Origin: Lachnospiraceae bacterium | Lineage (GTDB): Bacteria > Bacillota > Clostridia > Lachnospirales > Lachnospiraceae | Assembly: GCA_016301965.1 (NCBI GenBank) | Contig: JAEDOO010000043.1 | Location: forward strand, 1 to 12,458 | DNA length: 12,458 nt | Direction of reading: 5' to 3' | In this document: piece by piece, positions 1 through 6,291 of the stretch | Numbering within the stretch: position 1 is the stretch's first letter | Layout of the letters: each line of letters opens with the position of its first letter | Translations under genes and position numbers: made by a program | The notes under the pieces: model-generated | Told to the model about the DNA's origin: nothing | Databases searched by the model: none | The model's input: the letters and a program-made list of their open reading frames with translations, nothing else

Positions 1-111
1 GGATGTGGTCATTGCGATAACATCCCGGCTTACCGTTGCTGCCAGACTGATATGTTCATGATATCTGTGTGTTCTGTTCTGTCGTTTTTTTCTGTTTCTT
101 TCTCTGTTCAA
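1..111 (-). CDS. possible 5' end of an unrecognised gene, cut by the window edge
   Basis: The minus strand is open from here to the edge in one frame and uses codons like those of the neighbouring genes (CTG, GCA, ATC, CGG). A TTG at 111-109 with GGAAG nine bases upstream could be the start. The product would begin with a very basic stretch (RERNRKKRQNR), then HEHISLAATVSRDVIAMTTS. It would be the gene after the DUF6320-like protein in the same direction. I do not recognise the family, and there is no ATG start in a good position. A plus-strand frame ending in a stop at 59-61 (last residues VAARLICS) is a rival reading. With so few bases neither can be decided; treat this as a pointer only. 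Confidence 0.2.
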   Translation of the reverse strand, partial: MNRERNRKKRQNRTHRYHEHISLAATVSRDVIAMTTS

Positions 112-154
112 AGCTTTTGTTCTTCCGTCTTTCTAATTTGATATATTTACAAAT

Positions 155-841
155 TTATATATGCAATTTTCGTTTCAGTTCATTCCTTGCTTTTCTGTCA
201 CCGATGATCATGGTACCGCTCCACAAGAGCACCGACAGCCCCAGAGCGATCCAGGCCAGCACGATATGGTTTAAGAATCCCGTAAAATGTAATGCCACAT
301 CGAGAATACTCAATAGCACCGCCGCCAGTTGCATCAGCAGGTAATTCTGCCAGCGTGAGGAATTGATGGCCATGCAGATCACAATGGCCAATACCAATCC
401 ATAGATTACGCAGGGCAGACCAAACTCCAAAGACCAGCCCGTCCAATCCAGAGATACATCGATCAGGATCATCAAACCCAGCACCACAAAAATCTGCGTA
501 TAGATCACTCGAATATGGCCTTGTCGATGTCCCAAAACATCCCACAGTGTCAGGATCAGGTAAGCGATGATGCCTCCTGTGATCACGGACCAGGTTTTCG
601 GTAAACTGTCATACGTCATATAATTTACAAAAACAAGGATCACCTCCAATGCCAATGCCAGGAATAAGAGGATCCTGCCGACTTTCTGAAAGCGTCTCGT
701 CTTTTGTTTTACATCCGGATATCCAACTGCACTTTCTATCGTTTCTTCCTTTTCTTCTTCCAACGTAAGTACACCGTGACACAAAGGGCAGATCTGGGTA
801 TCATCCAGGATACGGATTCCGCAGCGTTTACATTTTTTCAT
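155..841 (-). CDS. zinc-ribbon six-helix membrane protein (DUF6320-like)
   Basis: The 228-residue product starts with a zinc ribbon: two CxxC pairs at C4/C7 and C18/C21. An acidic linker (EEEKEE) and then about six hydrophobic segments follow, near residues 57-75, 84-104, 112-131, 138-158, 165-183 and 190-212, and the tail is short and basic. From memory this matches DUF6320-type proteins of Lachnospiraceae, which have no known function and are often found beside a condensation-like acyltransferase, as here. The start is firm: GGAGG lies just before the ATG and overlaps the end of the upstream acyltransferase gene, whose stop is 12 bases away, so translation is probably coupled. The protein should sit in the membrane with its zinc ribbon in the cytoplasm. 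A role as membrane partner of the acyltransferase is inference from gene order only. Confidence 0.75.
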   Translation of the reverse strand: MKKCKRCGIRILDDTQICPLCHGVLTLEEEKEETIESAVGYPDVKQKTRRFQKVGRILLFLALALEVILVFVNYMTYDSLPKTWSVITGGIIAYLILTLWDVLGHRQGHIRVIYTQIFVVLGLMILIDVSLDWTGWSLEFGLPCVIYGLVLAIVICMAINSSRWQNYLLMQLAAVLLSILDVALHFTGFLNHIVLAWIALGLSVLLWSGTMIIGDRKARNELKRKLHI

Positions 842-853
842 TTCTGCCCTCCT

Positions 854-2146
854 CTATTCATCAAATACTCCATTTGTCTCTATAGACACCTCGAGTCCTT
901 CCTGACTTAGACTTTCAAAAAATATTTTCTGTACAGAGGTGTCCTTTAACAGAGAACCAACGGTCACCACCAGTTCATCCCCGTAAGAGCACACCGTTAC
1001 TTTCATATTTTGTCCTGCAGATGGAGATAAAATAACCTGAAAGCGTTTGATATAAGGGCGGTACTCATCTTTTACAGAAAGCATGCCCACATTTGTCAAC
1101 GTGGTCGTCGTTCCCTTAATGCCGCTCAGATACACTATCTTCATTACCGGCTTTTTCAAAAGCAGCGGCACTGCACGCAAAGCCAGATTTTTCTGATTTG
1201 ACACATTATAGCAGATCAGCTGTTCTAAATGCTCTCGTGTGATCTGTTTTTTCAGCTCAGCCTGCACCAGGAGCATGATCTCTTTCCTGTCATACTCTTC
1301 TTTCTGCGGATAAAACGGAATGCTCACCATGGCAAAAAAGTTCCGCGTAGTCACTGATCCGAAGAACGGGCGCAGATTCACCGGAACGCAGAGTACTATG
1401 GGCTTTTTCGATGGATTCTCATGCATAAAGGCTTTATAAATACTGTACACATAGATTCCACACAGGTACTCATTGATGCTCATGGACATCTCTTTTGCTT
1501 TCTTTTTTACTTCCTGTACAGAAAGATACCCATGGATCACGCCAAGCTCTCCTCGTGCCAGACGTTCACCTCGGATATGCACTGCAGGAACTGCCTTGTA
1601 GCTCTTTTTGTCTACCTTTTTGTAATGTTTCAGATAGCTGTCCTCTGTCCCCAGCCAGGTGTCATCGGACAAGTGATCCTCATCCTCCGCAAATGCACCC
1701 GGATATCTGAGACGCAGATACTGATATGTCAGCTCCCGCAAAAAATTCATCGCGCCGGCACCGTCCGCCAGCACATGAAACACTTCCAGATTGATACGGT
1801 TTCTGTACCAGGTCACCCGAAACAGATAATGCTTATTTTCCCGGGGTTCTATAAAGCGACAGGGAAAATCGTCTTCTTCCCGGATCACCGGTGTTCCTTT
1901 GATATTTGTCTCAAAATAGTACCAGAACATGCCCGTGCGCATACGCACATTCATGGTGTCAAACCAGGGAAGCACCAGCTCCAGCGCCTTTTGCAGGCAG
2001 TCCGGGCTGATCTCTTCCGTCAGCGTGACACTCATCCGATACACGTTTGTCATGGTTTCGTTGGCAATGACAGGAAAAAGGTTGGCGGTGTTGTCAAGTT
2101 TTCCCCAGCCGACCTCTTCCCTTCTGCTCTTTTTTTTCATATACAT
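854..2146 (-). CDS. condensation-like acyltransferase (alcohol acetyltransferase/CoA-dependent type)
   Basis: The 430-residue product has the acyltransferase active-site motif HxxxDG as HVLADG (H124, D128, G129), followed by a helix. The layout fits the chloramphenicol acetyltransferase/condensation-domain fold, with DFPCRFIEP and YLFRVTWYRNRINLEVFHVLADG before it and a VNLRPFFGSVTTRNFF-type segment in the second half. Related proteins are usually annotated as alcohol acetyltransferase or hypothetical. They transfer an acyl group, probably from CoA or a carrier, to an alcohol or amine; the real substrate is unknown. The start is uncertain by two codons: the ATG at 2146 has AAGG only four bases away, while the ATG at 2140 is better spaced. 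The gene begins 9 bases after the broken oxidoreductase and is followed at once by the zinc-ribbon membrane protein, so all three look like one transcript. No signal peptide is seen, so it should be cytoplasmic. Confidence 0.75.
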   Translation of the reverse strand: MYMKKKSRREEVGWGKLDNTANLFPVIANETMTNVYRMSVTLTEEISPDCLQKALELVLPWFDTMNVRMRTGMFWYYFETNIKGTPVIREEDDFPCRFIEPRENKHYLFRVTWYRNRINLEVFHVLADGAGAMNFLRELTYQYLRLRYPGAFAEDEDHLSDDTWLGTEDSYLKHYKKVDKKSYKAVPAVHIRGERLARGELGVIHGYLSVQEVKKKAKEMSMSINEYLCGIYVYSIYKAFMHENPSKKPIVLCVPVNLRPFFGSVTTRNFFAMVSIPFYPQKEEYDRKEIMLLVQAELKKQITREHLEQLICYNVSNQKNLALRAVPLLLKKPVMKIVYLSGIKGTTTTLTNVGMLSVKDEYRPYIKRFQVILSPSAGQNMKVTVCSYGDELVVTVGSLLKDTSVQKIFFESLSQEGLEVSIETNGVFDE

Positions 2147-2155
2147 CTGTCCTTC

Positions 2156-3003
2156 TTATAACTGACTCAGGATGTGGCGGGCCACATAGACACCGCTGGC
2201 GGAAGCGTGAGACAGGGAATGGGTCACGCCGCTGCCATCACCGATGAGATAAAGTCCCTTATAGCGGCTCTCCAGATTCTCATCAATATCCGCCTCCATG
2301 TTGTAGAATTTGACTTCCACACCGTAAAGCAGGGTATCATCGTTGGCTGTACCGGGAGCGATCTTGTCCAGCGCATAGATCATCTCGATAATACCGTCCA
2401 GAATACGTTTTGGCAGTACCAGACTCAGATCACCGGCAGTGGCTTTCAAGGTAGGAACCACCATACCTTCCTCTATCCTGTGCTCTGTACTTCTGCGGTC
2501 TCTGAACAGATCGCCGAAACGCTGCACGATGACACCACCGCCCAGCATATTCGACAGATGGGCAATACTCTCTCCGTAGCCGTTGCTGTCATTAAAGGGC
2601 TGTTCTGAATACAGATTTTCTTAAATTTCGTTCCGGCGGTGGAATACAGCTTTGTTCCCTCTCCGCCGTAGCGCATATTGATGTCATCCACATAGCGCAT
2701 CAGATCCAGTGCCTGCCTGCGTCCCACATGCTCATAGAGCGTACCGCCAAAATCGTTGGTGATATTGTATTTTCCGTCCGAGAAAGCTCCGGCTCCGCCG
2801 AAACCACTCATGATGGAACAGCTTTTACAGTGGATGCAGCTTTTGATCTTTTCTCCATCGATGGGACATTTTCGCTTTTCCAGCGCGCGTCCCGCCTCAA
2901 AAACCACCACTTTCAGTTCCGGTCTCTTTTCTACAAGTTCATATGCCGAGAAAATACCTCCCGGCCCTACTCCTATGATGATTACATCGTATTTATTTTT
3001 CAT
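2156..3003 (-). pseudogene. FAD-dependent oxidoreductase gene with internal frame-changing deletion
   Basis: The N-terminal part reads MKNKYDVIIIGVGPGGIF, an FAD-binding Rossmann motif (GxGPGG at residues 11-16), then a cysteine-rich stretch (C46, C56, C59, C62) and SGFGGAGAFSDGKYN, typical of a family of FAD-dependent proteins of roughly 450-490 residues (recalled). At about residue 134, after KKICIQN, this frame turns to unrelated sequence and stops at 2473. In another frame, from about 2611 to 2156, the family's C-terminal domain resumes: QPFNDSNGYGESIAHLSN, then GGGVIVQRFGDL, TAGDLSLVLP, EMIYALDKIAPGTANDD and GLYLIGDGSGVTHSLSHASA. The two pieces total about 285 residues, so some 170-190 codons of the middle domain are missing and the frame is shifted. 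The gene is very likely inactive. An assembly error is possible, but a simple indel could not remove a whole domain. It leads the unit containing the acyltransferase. Confidence 0.8.
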
Positions 3004-3033
3004 GATAAACTTCTTTCATAAATATAATATCTC

Positions 3034-3074
3034 CGTATCTGCTCAGTACGTTCACAGATCCGATTCGCAAGTCC
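3034..3074. repeat. dispersed palindromic intergenic repeat, copy 1
   Basis: This 41-base segment matches 36 of 41 bases with 11197-11237. The shared core includes CGTATCTG, TCAGTAC, TTCACAGAT and CGATTCGCAA. The two arms CGTATCTG and CAGATCCG face each other as an inverted repeat with one mismatch, so this copy is slightly decayed compared with the other. It lies 31 bases upstream of the start of the broken oxidoreductase gene. Confidence 0.75.
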
Positions 3075-3183
3075 CTGAAATACTATACAGGTTGGAGAAA
3101 TGATCCATCTTTTTTTCTTTCCTATTCAAGTATATGGGGAAAACCGCATTTTGTCCAGCACTGTATCCCCAGACATAACACGC

Positions 3184-3205
3184 AAAAAGGCCCACTGGAC
3201 TTTTT
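3184..3205. terminator. possible weak bidirectional terminator hairpin
   Basis: AAAAAGGCC and GGACTTTTT face each other around a four-base loop (CACT), with one G-A mismatch. Both strands end in five Ts, so it could work in either direction. It lies about 20 bases beyond the strong gatZ terminator and may act as a backup. The GC part of the stem is short, so support is modest. Confidence 0.35.
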
Positions 3206-3222
3206 CATATGCATGACAACAC

Positions 3223-3265
3223 AAAAAAGCCATGGGTTCTGTCTTTCACAGACAGCCTCCATGGC
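3223..3265 (-). terminator. intrinsic terminator of gatZ
   Basis: GCCATGG (3229-3235) and CCATGGC (3259-3265) pair, with a further inner stem CTGTC/GACAG (3239-3243 with 3251-3255) around a short loop. On the minus strand the stem runs straight into six Ts (3228-3223). It lies about 95 bases after the gatZ stop. The arm sequences closely resemble those of the terminator at 5060-5104. Confidence 0.85.
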
Positions 3266-3358
3266 TTCTTTGGTATGTTATATGTTTTTGTGCTATTGAT
3301 TCATAAACCCGGAAATCAATGAGATAGATATTGCTTACTAAAGCAATATTCACTTCCC

Positions 3359-4687
3359 TTATGACAGGAAAGCATCTGCGATCATATAATTAAGCTTTGT
3401 CGCATAATTATAGTCTTCTACCAAATGTACCACGCAGTCTTCCGCAAGTTCTTTCGGATCCATGGGAAGTACTCCGTCTCTCACCTTCACATACTGCATC
3501 GGCAGATATTCCCGCAGCATGCTGAGGGGAATTTCAACCTCGGAAAGATTGTCAAACAGCTTCTGTATCGCAGCTTTCATTTCCGGCTGTGAAAAATAAT
3601 AACGACATCTATCCGAAAAACTGTATTTTCTCTTGATAGCAATCTGCGCTTCTGTTCCCCGATAATACTTTTTCCAGTTGCCCGGTTCTTTCAGCATAGT
3701 GTCTTCCATCGTTTCAATAAATCTCGCCTGCTTTTCTTCCGGAACAAGCTGTTTTTCAATCATGGAAAGTGCAAATAAACCTTCGCGCAGAGAGAACGTC
3801 AATGCCGGACCAACCTTTAGGATTGCGATTCCGTCTTCAACCATTTCACGCAGTTTTTTTGGTGACTGGTAATCTGTAGAATGACCTTCCAGGACAATAT
3901 TTTTGTATTCTTTCATAGCCGTAGTAAGTTCTGCAGCATTCACCCGGTTGTAATGGAAAATATCCGCATCGCCAAACTCAACTCCCGGCTGAACCACGAT
4001 TCCGATAATATTATCGAAGGCATCCTTTAATCCACGTTTTTCAAACTCAGCCTGATAAACAGCCAGTGTCTTTGCCACTGCTTCAGGGCTTGTAACCTTT
4101 ATGCTGTCCTCTTCTTCCTGAGCGCCACCCGGAATCGGCACCTCGCTTCCAATAATAAATGCCGGTCTGGCTTCATCCGGATTCTCTTTTAACAGCTGCT
4201 GATATGCCTCTTCACATGCCTCATAAAGGATTGCGCCCCTTCTCGCAATAGTCTCATCCGTAAGCATTTCATCTTTTGAATCATCTCCCAGACGCATACT
4301 TGTGTCCAGGTGAATCTTCTTATAACCTGCCAGTACGAACAGTTTTACAAGCTCTACCGCTTTTTCCATCGCATCTTTTTCCGGCTCGTTCTGCCATGTC
4401 AACGGTCCAAGATGATCCCCGCCCAAAATAATCTTGTCTTTGGGGAATCCGACACTGTCGGCAATTTCAAAAACAAAATCCCGGTAATCCGCAGGCTTCA
4501 TTCCCGTATATCCGCCATACTGATTTACCTGATTTGCAGTAGCTTCCAGCAAAACATAGTCGTCAAATCTTTTGGCCTGTTTCAGACAAGCTTCAATTAC
4601 CAAATCGTTTGCCGTGCAGAAAGAAGGGATTCCCACATAATTCATTCCCTCTTTTCTCTTCTGTAAAATAGCTCTTAATGCGTCCAT
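3359..4687 (-). CDS. gatZ: class II tagatose-bisphosphate aldolase, non-catalytic subunit GatZ/KbaZ
   Basis: The 442-residue product matches GatZ/KbaZ along its length (Escherichia coli forms are about 420-426 residues). Conserved stretches in order are EATANQVNQYGGYTGM, GGDHLGPLTWQ, SEVPIPGG, VVQPGVEF, EGHSTDYQ, LKVGPALTF, WKKYYRG and PLSMLREYLPMQY. In the known system GatZ is needed for full activity and stability of the catalytic partner GatY, which cleaves D-tagatose 1,6-bisphosphate to dihydroxyacetone phosphate and glyceraldehyde 3-phosphate. The start chosen is the ATG at 4687, with GGAGG five bases upstream. The in-frame ATG at 4699 overlaps that site, has no ribosome binding site of its own, and would add only MEEK. 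The gene stands alone between its own promoter and terminator, but shares operator sequences with the aldolase operon whose GatY-like protein is its likely partner. Confidence 0.9.
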   Translation of the reverse strand: MDALRAILQKRKEGMNYVGIPSFCTANDLVIEACLKQAKRFDDYVLLEATANQVNQYGGYTGMKPADYRDFVFEIADSVGFPKDKIILGGDHLGPLTWQNEPEKDAMEKAVELVKLFVLAGYKKIHLDTSMRLGDDSKDEMLTDETIARRGAILYEACEEAYQQLLKENPDEARPAFIIGSEVPIPGGAQEEEDSIKVTSPEAVAKTLAVYQAEFEKRGLKDAFDNIIGIVVQPGVEFGDADIFHYNRVNAAELTTAMKEYKNIVLEGHSTDYQSPKKLREMVEDGIAILKVGPALTFSLREGLFALSMIEKQLVPEEKQARFIETMEDTMLKEPGNWKKYYRGTEAQIAIKRKYSFSDRCRYYFSQPEMKAAIQKLFDNLSEVEIPLSMLREYLPMQYVKVRDGVLPMDPKELAEDCVVHLVEDYNYATKLNYMIADAFLS

Positions 4688-4692
4688 TTTTT

Positions 4693-4697
4693 CCTCC
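4693..4697 (-). promoter_or_regulatory. gatZ ribosome binding site that sets the start
   Basis: GGAGG followed by five As and then the ATG at 4687. The first two bases of the motif are inside the upstream in-frame ATG codon context at 4699, so the longer start would destroy the sense of this site. Confidence 0.8.
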
Positions 4698-4722
4698 ATA
4701 TATTTTTTATTTTTCTAAATAA

Positions 4723-4762
4723 CGCAAAATATGTGTACCGTATACTCTGACACATATTTGCG
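4723..4762 (-). promoter_or_regulatory. long stem-loop in the gatZ leader
   Basis: A 13-base arm (4750-4762, minus strand CGCAAATATGTGT) pairs with 4723-4736 (ACACATATTTTGCG) with a single bulged A, around a 13-base loop. It starts about 57 bases after the predicted transcription start and ends some 25 bases before the ribosome binding site. No T-tract follows, so it is not a normal terminator. It could be an RNA control element, a stabilising structure or a DNA palindrome bound by a second regulator. I recognise no known riboswitch class. Confidence 0.5.
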
Positions 4763-4777
4763 ATATGCCCTTTACTT

Positions 4778-4797
4778 AAACTGCTGTATAGCAATTT
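4778..4797 (-). promoter_or_regulatory. second hairpin in the gatZ leader
   Basis: On the minus strand AAATTGCT and AGCAGTTT form eight pairs (one G-U) around a four-base loop. It sits about 22 bases after the predicted start of transcription and upstream of the longer stem. Confidence 0.4.
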
Positions 4798-4825
4798 GCA
4801 AAAAATTTCTTTCTTGTTTGTTTGC

Positions 4826-4854
4826 ATTATACTTCCCATGTTTTCCCTTGTCAA
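4826..4854 (-). promoter_or_regulatory. consensus sigma-A promoter of gatZ
   Basis: The minus strand has TTGACA (4854-4849), a 17-base spacer and TATAAT (4831-4826): a perfect match to the housekeeping consensus with ideal spacing. Transcription should begin near 4819, giving a leader of about 130 bases. An operator-like palindrome ends five bases upstream of the -35 box. Confidence 0.9.
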
Positions 4855-4859
4855 TATAA

Positions 4860-4877
4860 AAGCGTAACGTTTCGCTT
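4860..4877. promoter_or_regulatory. LacI-type operator, gatZ proximal copy
   Basis: AAGCGTAACGTTTCGCTT is an 18-base palindrome with a central CG and only one unmatched base pair, the usual form of a LacI-family operator. It shares the core CGAAACGTT with 4948-4965 and 10976-10989. It is centred near -50 of the gatZ promoter, beside rather than over the -35 box. Confidence 0.75.
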
Positions 4878-4947
4878 ATTTTTTCTCAAACAATTCCCGC
4901 ATATACTTTATTTCTTCATCTTTTATTTTGATATGCTATTAATAATT

Positions 4948-4965
4948 AAGCGAAACGTTTTGTTT
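4948..4965. promoter_or_regulatory. LacI-type operator, gatZ distal copy
   Basis: AAGCGAAACGTTTTGTTT keeps the left half and the core of the operator, but its right half is weaker. Its centre is 88 bases from that of the proximal copy. A repressor tetramer could bridge the two by looping; this is inference. Confidence 0.6.
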
Positions 4966-5059
4966 TTTTGTCTCCGTATGTATTTTATCCGTAAACAACA
5001 TATTATTCACTTCCTGTTTTCCTGAAAAAATCCCTCTATCTCCTGTGACCGGTAACCGG

Positions 5060-5104
5060 AAAAGCCATGGAAACTGTCCTTTTCTGACAGTTGCCACGGC
5101 TTTT
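5060..5104 (-). terminator. intrinsic terminator of the five-gene polyol operon
   Basis: GCCATGGAAACTGTC (5064-5078) faces GACAGTTGCCACGGC (5086-5100) with one G-U pair and one mismatch around a seven-base loop, and the stem is flanked by AAAA and TTTT. It lies about 90 bases after the aldo/keto reductase stop and upstream of the gatZ promoter, separating the two units. The T-tract is short (four) and symmetrical. Confidence 0.8.
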
Positions 5105-5112
5105 CCTCTGTG

Positions 5113-5168
5113 TTATGTGTTTATATTATGTGTTTGTTTTATGTGTTGTTTCACTTATCTTATGTGTT
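5113..5168. repeat. four short direct repeats in the operon 3' region
   Basis: TTATGTGTT occurs at 5113, 5126, 5139 and 5160, spaced 13, 13 and 21 bases, between the aldo/keto reductase stop and the terminator. In the transcript it reads AACACAUAA. The function is unknown; it may simply be an AT-rich expanded tract. Confidence 0.5.
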
Positions 5169-5194
5169 TTATCACTTCGCGAAAGAAGCAGCGC

Positions 5195-6208
5195 TTACTG
5201 AACGATCACGCCGTCCTCATCCCACAGATCATGCCAGTCTTTTGCGCCCGGCCACAGGAATACCTGACCTTTTACAAGACGGTTGTTAGCTTCCAGAGTT
5301 TTAATCTTGGCCATTTCTTCCTCTGTCAGCGGATCGCCGTCGATGGTGCTTCCCAGGTTGCTGGTGTACTCAGCTTCCCATACGGAGAACGGAATCGGAA
5401 TAGCGCCTCTCTGTACGGCCCATTTCAGGCAAATCAGTGCCGGATGGCAGTTATGAGCGGCAGCGATCTCCTGCATGATCGGTGTCTTCATATCGGCGAT
5501 ATCGCCTGCTTCCATATCACGCTCCGGTCTCTGGGGAGATCCAAGGGGCATAAAGCCTACCGGCTGGATACCATGGCCTCTGAGGTAATTGAATACCTCT
5601 TCCTGCTGGAAGCAGGGATGCTCCTCAAACTCGCACATGGCTGGTTTGATGCGGCACAGCGGCAGAACAGCTTCCATTTTCGGAACGGTCATGCTGGACA
5701 TACCGATACCTTTTGCCAGGCCCATATCCACCAGACGCTCCATCTGTCTCCAGGTCTTCATGAAACGCTCTACGGAGAAAGGTTTGGAATCAGGGTTACG
5801 GGAATCCACGTCACAGTGCGGTGCATGGTAGTTCGGGAATGGCCAGTGCAGGAAATACATATCCACATAGTCCAGTTTCAGATCCTTTAAGCTCTTGGCC
5901 AGAGCGATCAGGATATCGCCGTCACCGTGCATATCGTTCCAGGCTTTGGTCATGATGAAGAGGTCTTCTCTCTTGCAGAGACCGTCGCGGAATGCTCTCT
6001 GGAACACATCACCGATCATATCCTCGTTGCCGTAGCAGGCAGCGCAGTCGAACATACGGTAACCGGCTTTGATAGCACCGTAAACAGCGTCAGAAACCTG
6101 CTCTGCGGTGAAACGGTCAGAACCGAAGGTTCCCATACCGATGCAGGGAACTACCTGTCCATTGTTTAACACGATTTTCGGAATTGCATCCGGATTGATT
6201 GTACCCAT
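5195..6208 (-). CDS. aldo/keto reductase
   Basis: The 337-residue product has the aldo/keto reductase fold signature and the complete catalytic tetrad: D54 (MFDCAACYGNE), Y59, K88 (IMTKAWND) and H121 (YFLHWPF). AKRs are cytoplasmic NAD(P)H-dependent enzymes that interconvert carbonyls and alcohols. The stretch IPIPFSVWEAEYTSNL near the C-terminus fits the cofactor-binding region but differs from the common IPKS form. The start is firm, with AGGAGG nine bases before the ATG. It is the last gene of the operon, 83 bases after the dehydrogenase, and ends before a terminator. In this context it may reduce a ketose, or the aldehyde released by the aldolase such as glyceraldehyde; which is not visible in the sequence. 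Confidence 0.9.
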   Translation of the reverse strand: MGTINPDAIPKIVLNNGQVVPCIGMGTFGSDRFTAEQVSDAVYGAIKAGYRMFDCAACYGNEDMIGDVFQRAFRDGLCKREDLFIMTKAWNDMHGDGDILIALAKSLKDLKLDYVDMYFLHWPFPNYHAPHCDVDSRNPDSKPFSVERFMKTWRQMERLVDMGLAKGIGMSSMTVPKMEAVLPLCRIKPAMCEFEEHPCFQQEEVFNYLRGHGIQPVGFMPLGSPQRPERDMEAGDIADMKTPIMQEIAAAHNCHPALICLKWAVQRGAIPIPFSVWEAEYTSNLGSTIDGDPLTEEEMAKIKTLEANNRLVKGQVFLWPGAKDWHDLWDEDGVIVQ

Positions 6209-6243
6209 AGTAAAAATCCTCCTTAATTATGTTTAACTTACAA

Positions 6244-6259
6244 CCGCACAAAGGTGCGG
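6244..6259. promoter_or_regulatory. intercistronic hairpin between dehydrogenase and aldo/keto reductase
   Basis: CCGCAC and GTGCGG form a perfect six-base stem around AAAG. No T-tract follows on the minus strand (TTGTAAG), so it is unlikely to stop transcription fully. It could mark an mRNA end or lower expression of the last gene. Confidence 0.4.
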
Positions 6260-6291
6260 GTATTGCTCTTACAAATCACTCAGTATTACAA

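Larger units (their letters stand above)
3004..3354. other. intergenic region between gatZ and the oxidoreductase unit
   Basis: This 351-base gap holds the gatZ terminator on the right, a weaker AT-flanked hairpin (3184-3205), and one copy of the 41-base dispersed repeat (3034-3074) just upstream of the broken oxidoreductase gene. It must also hold the promoter of that unit, but I cannot pick one: TATAGT on the minus strand near 3086-3091 has no good -35 partner. The ribosome binding site before the oxidoreductase start is weak (AAAGAAG). I see no open frame with coding character. Confidence 0.6.
4688..5194. other. gatZ control region and aldo/keto reductase 3' region
   Basis: This gap of about 500 bases holds, right to left: a cluster of four short direct repeats, the terminator of the five-gene operon, two LacI-type operators, a consensus sigma-A promoter, and a leader of about 130 bases with two hairpins ending at the gatZ ribosome binding site. 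It is AT-rich and has no convincing reading frame. The parts are listed separately. Confidence 0.7.

Noticed and set aside
1421..2161. A 246-codon plus-strand frame opposite the acyltransferase gene
   Set aside because: It is antisense to a well-supported gene and has unlike codon use and no family features.
2473..3003. A complete small 176-residue FAD protein
   Set aside because: The last 40 or so residues do not fit the family, and the family's true C-terminal domain lies just downstream in another frame.
4860..4965. Catabolite repression (cre) sites for CcpA
   Set aside because: The sites have GC and AAG at positions where cre sites carry TG and CA ends. The core CGAAACGTT is shared with the perfect palindrome at the repressor's own operon, so a dedicated LacI-type operator fits better.
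5045..5890. A 281-codon plus-strand frame across the terminator and aldo/keto reductase gene
   Set aside because: It starts inside a terminator hairpin and runs antisense to a gene with an intact catalytic tetrad.
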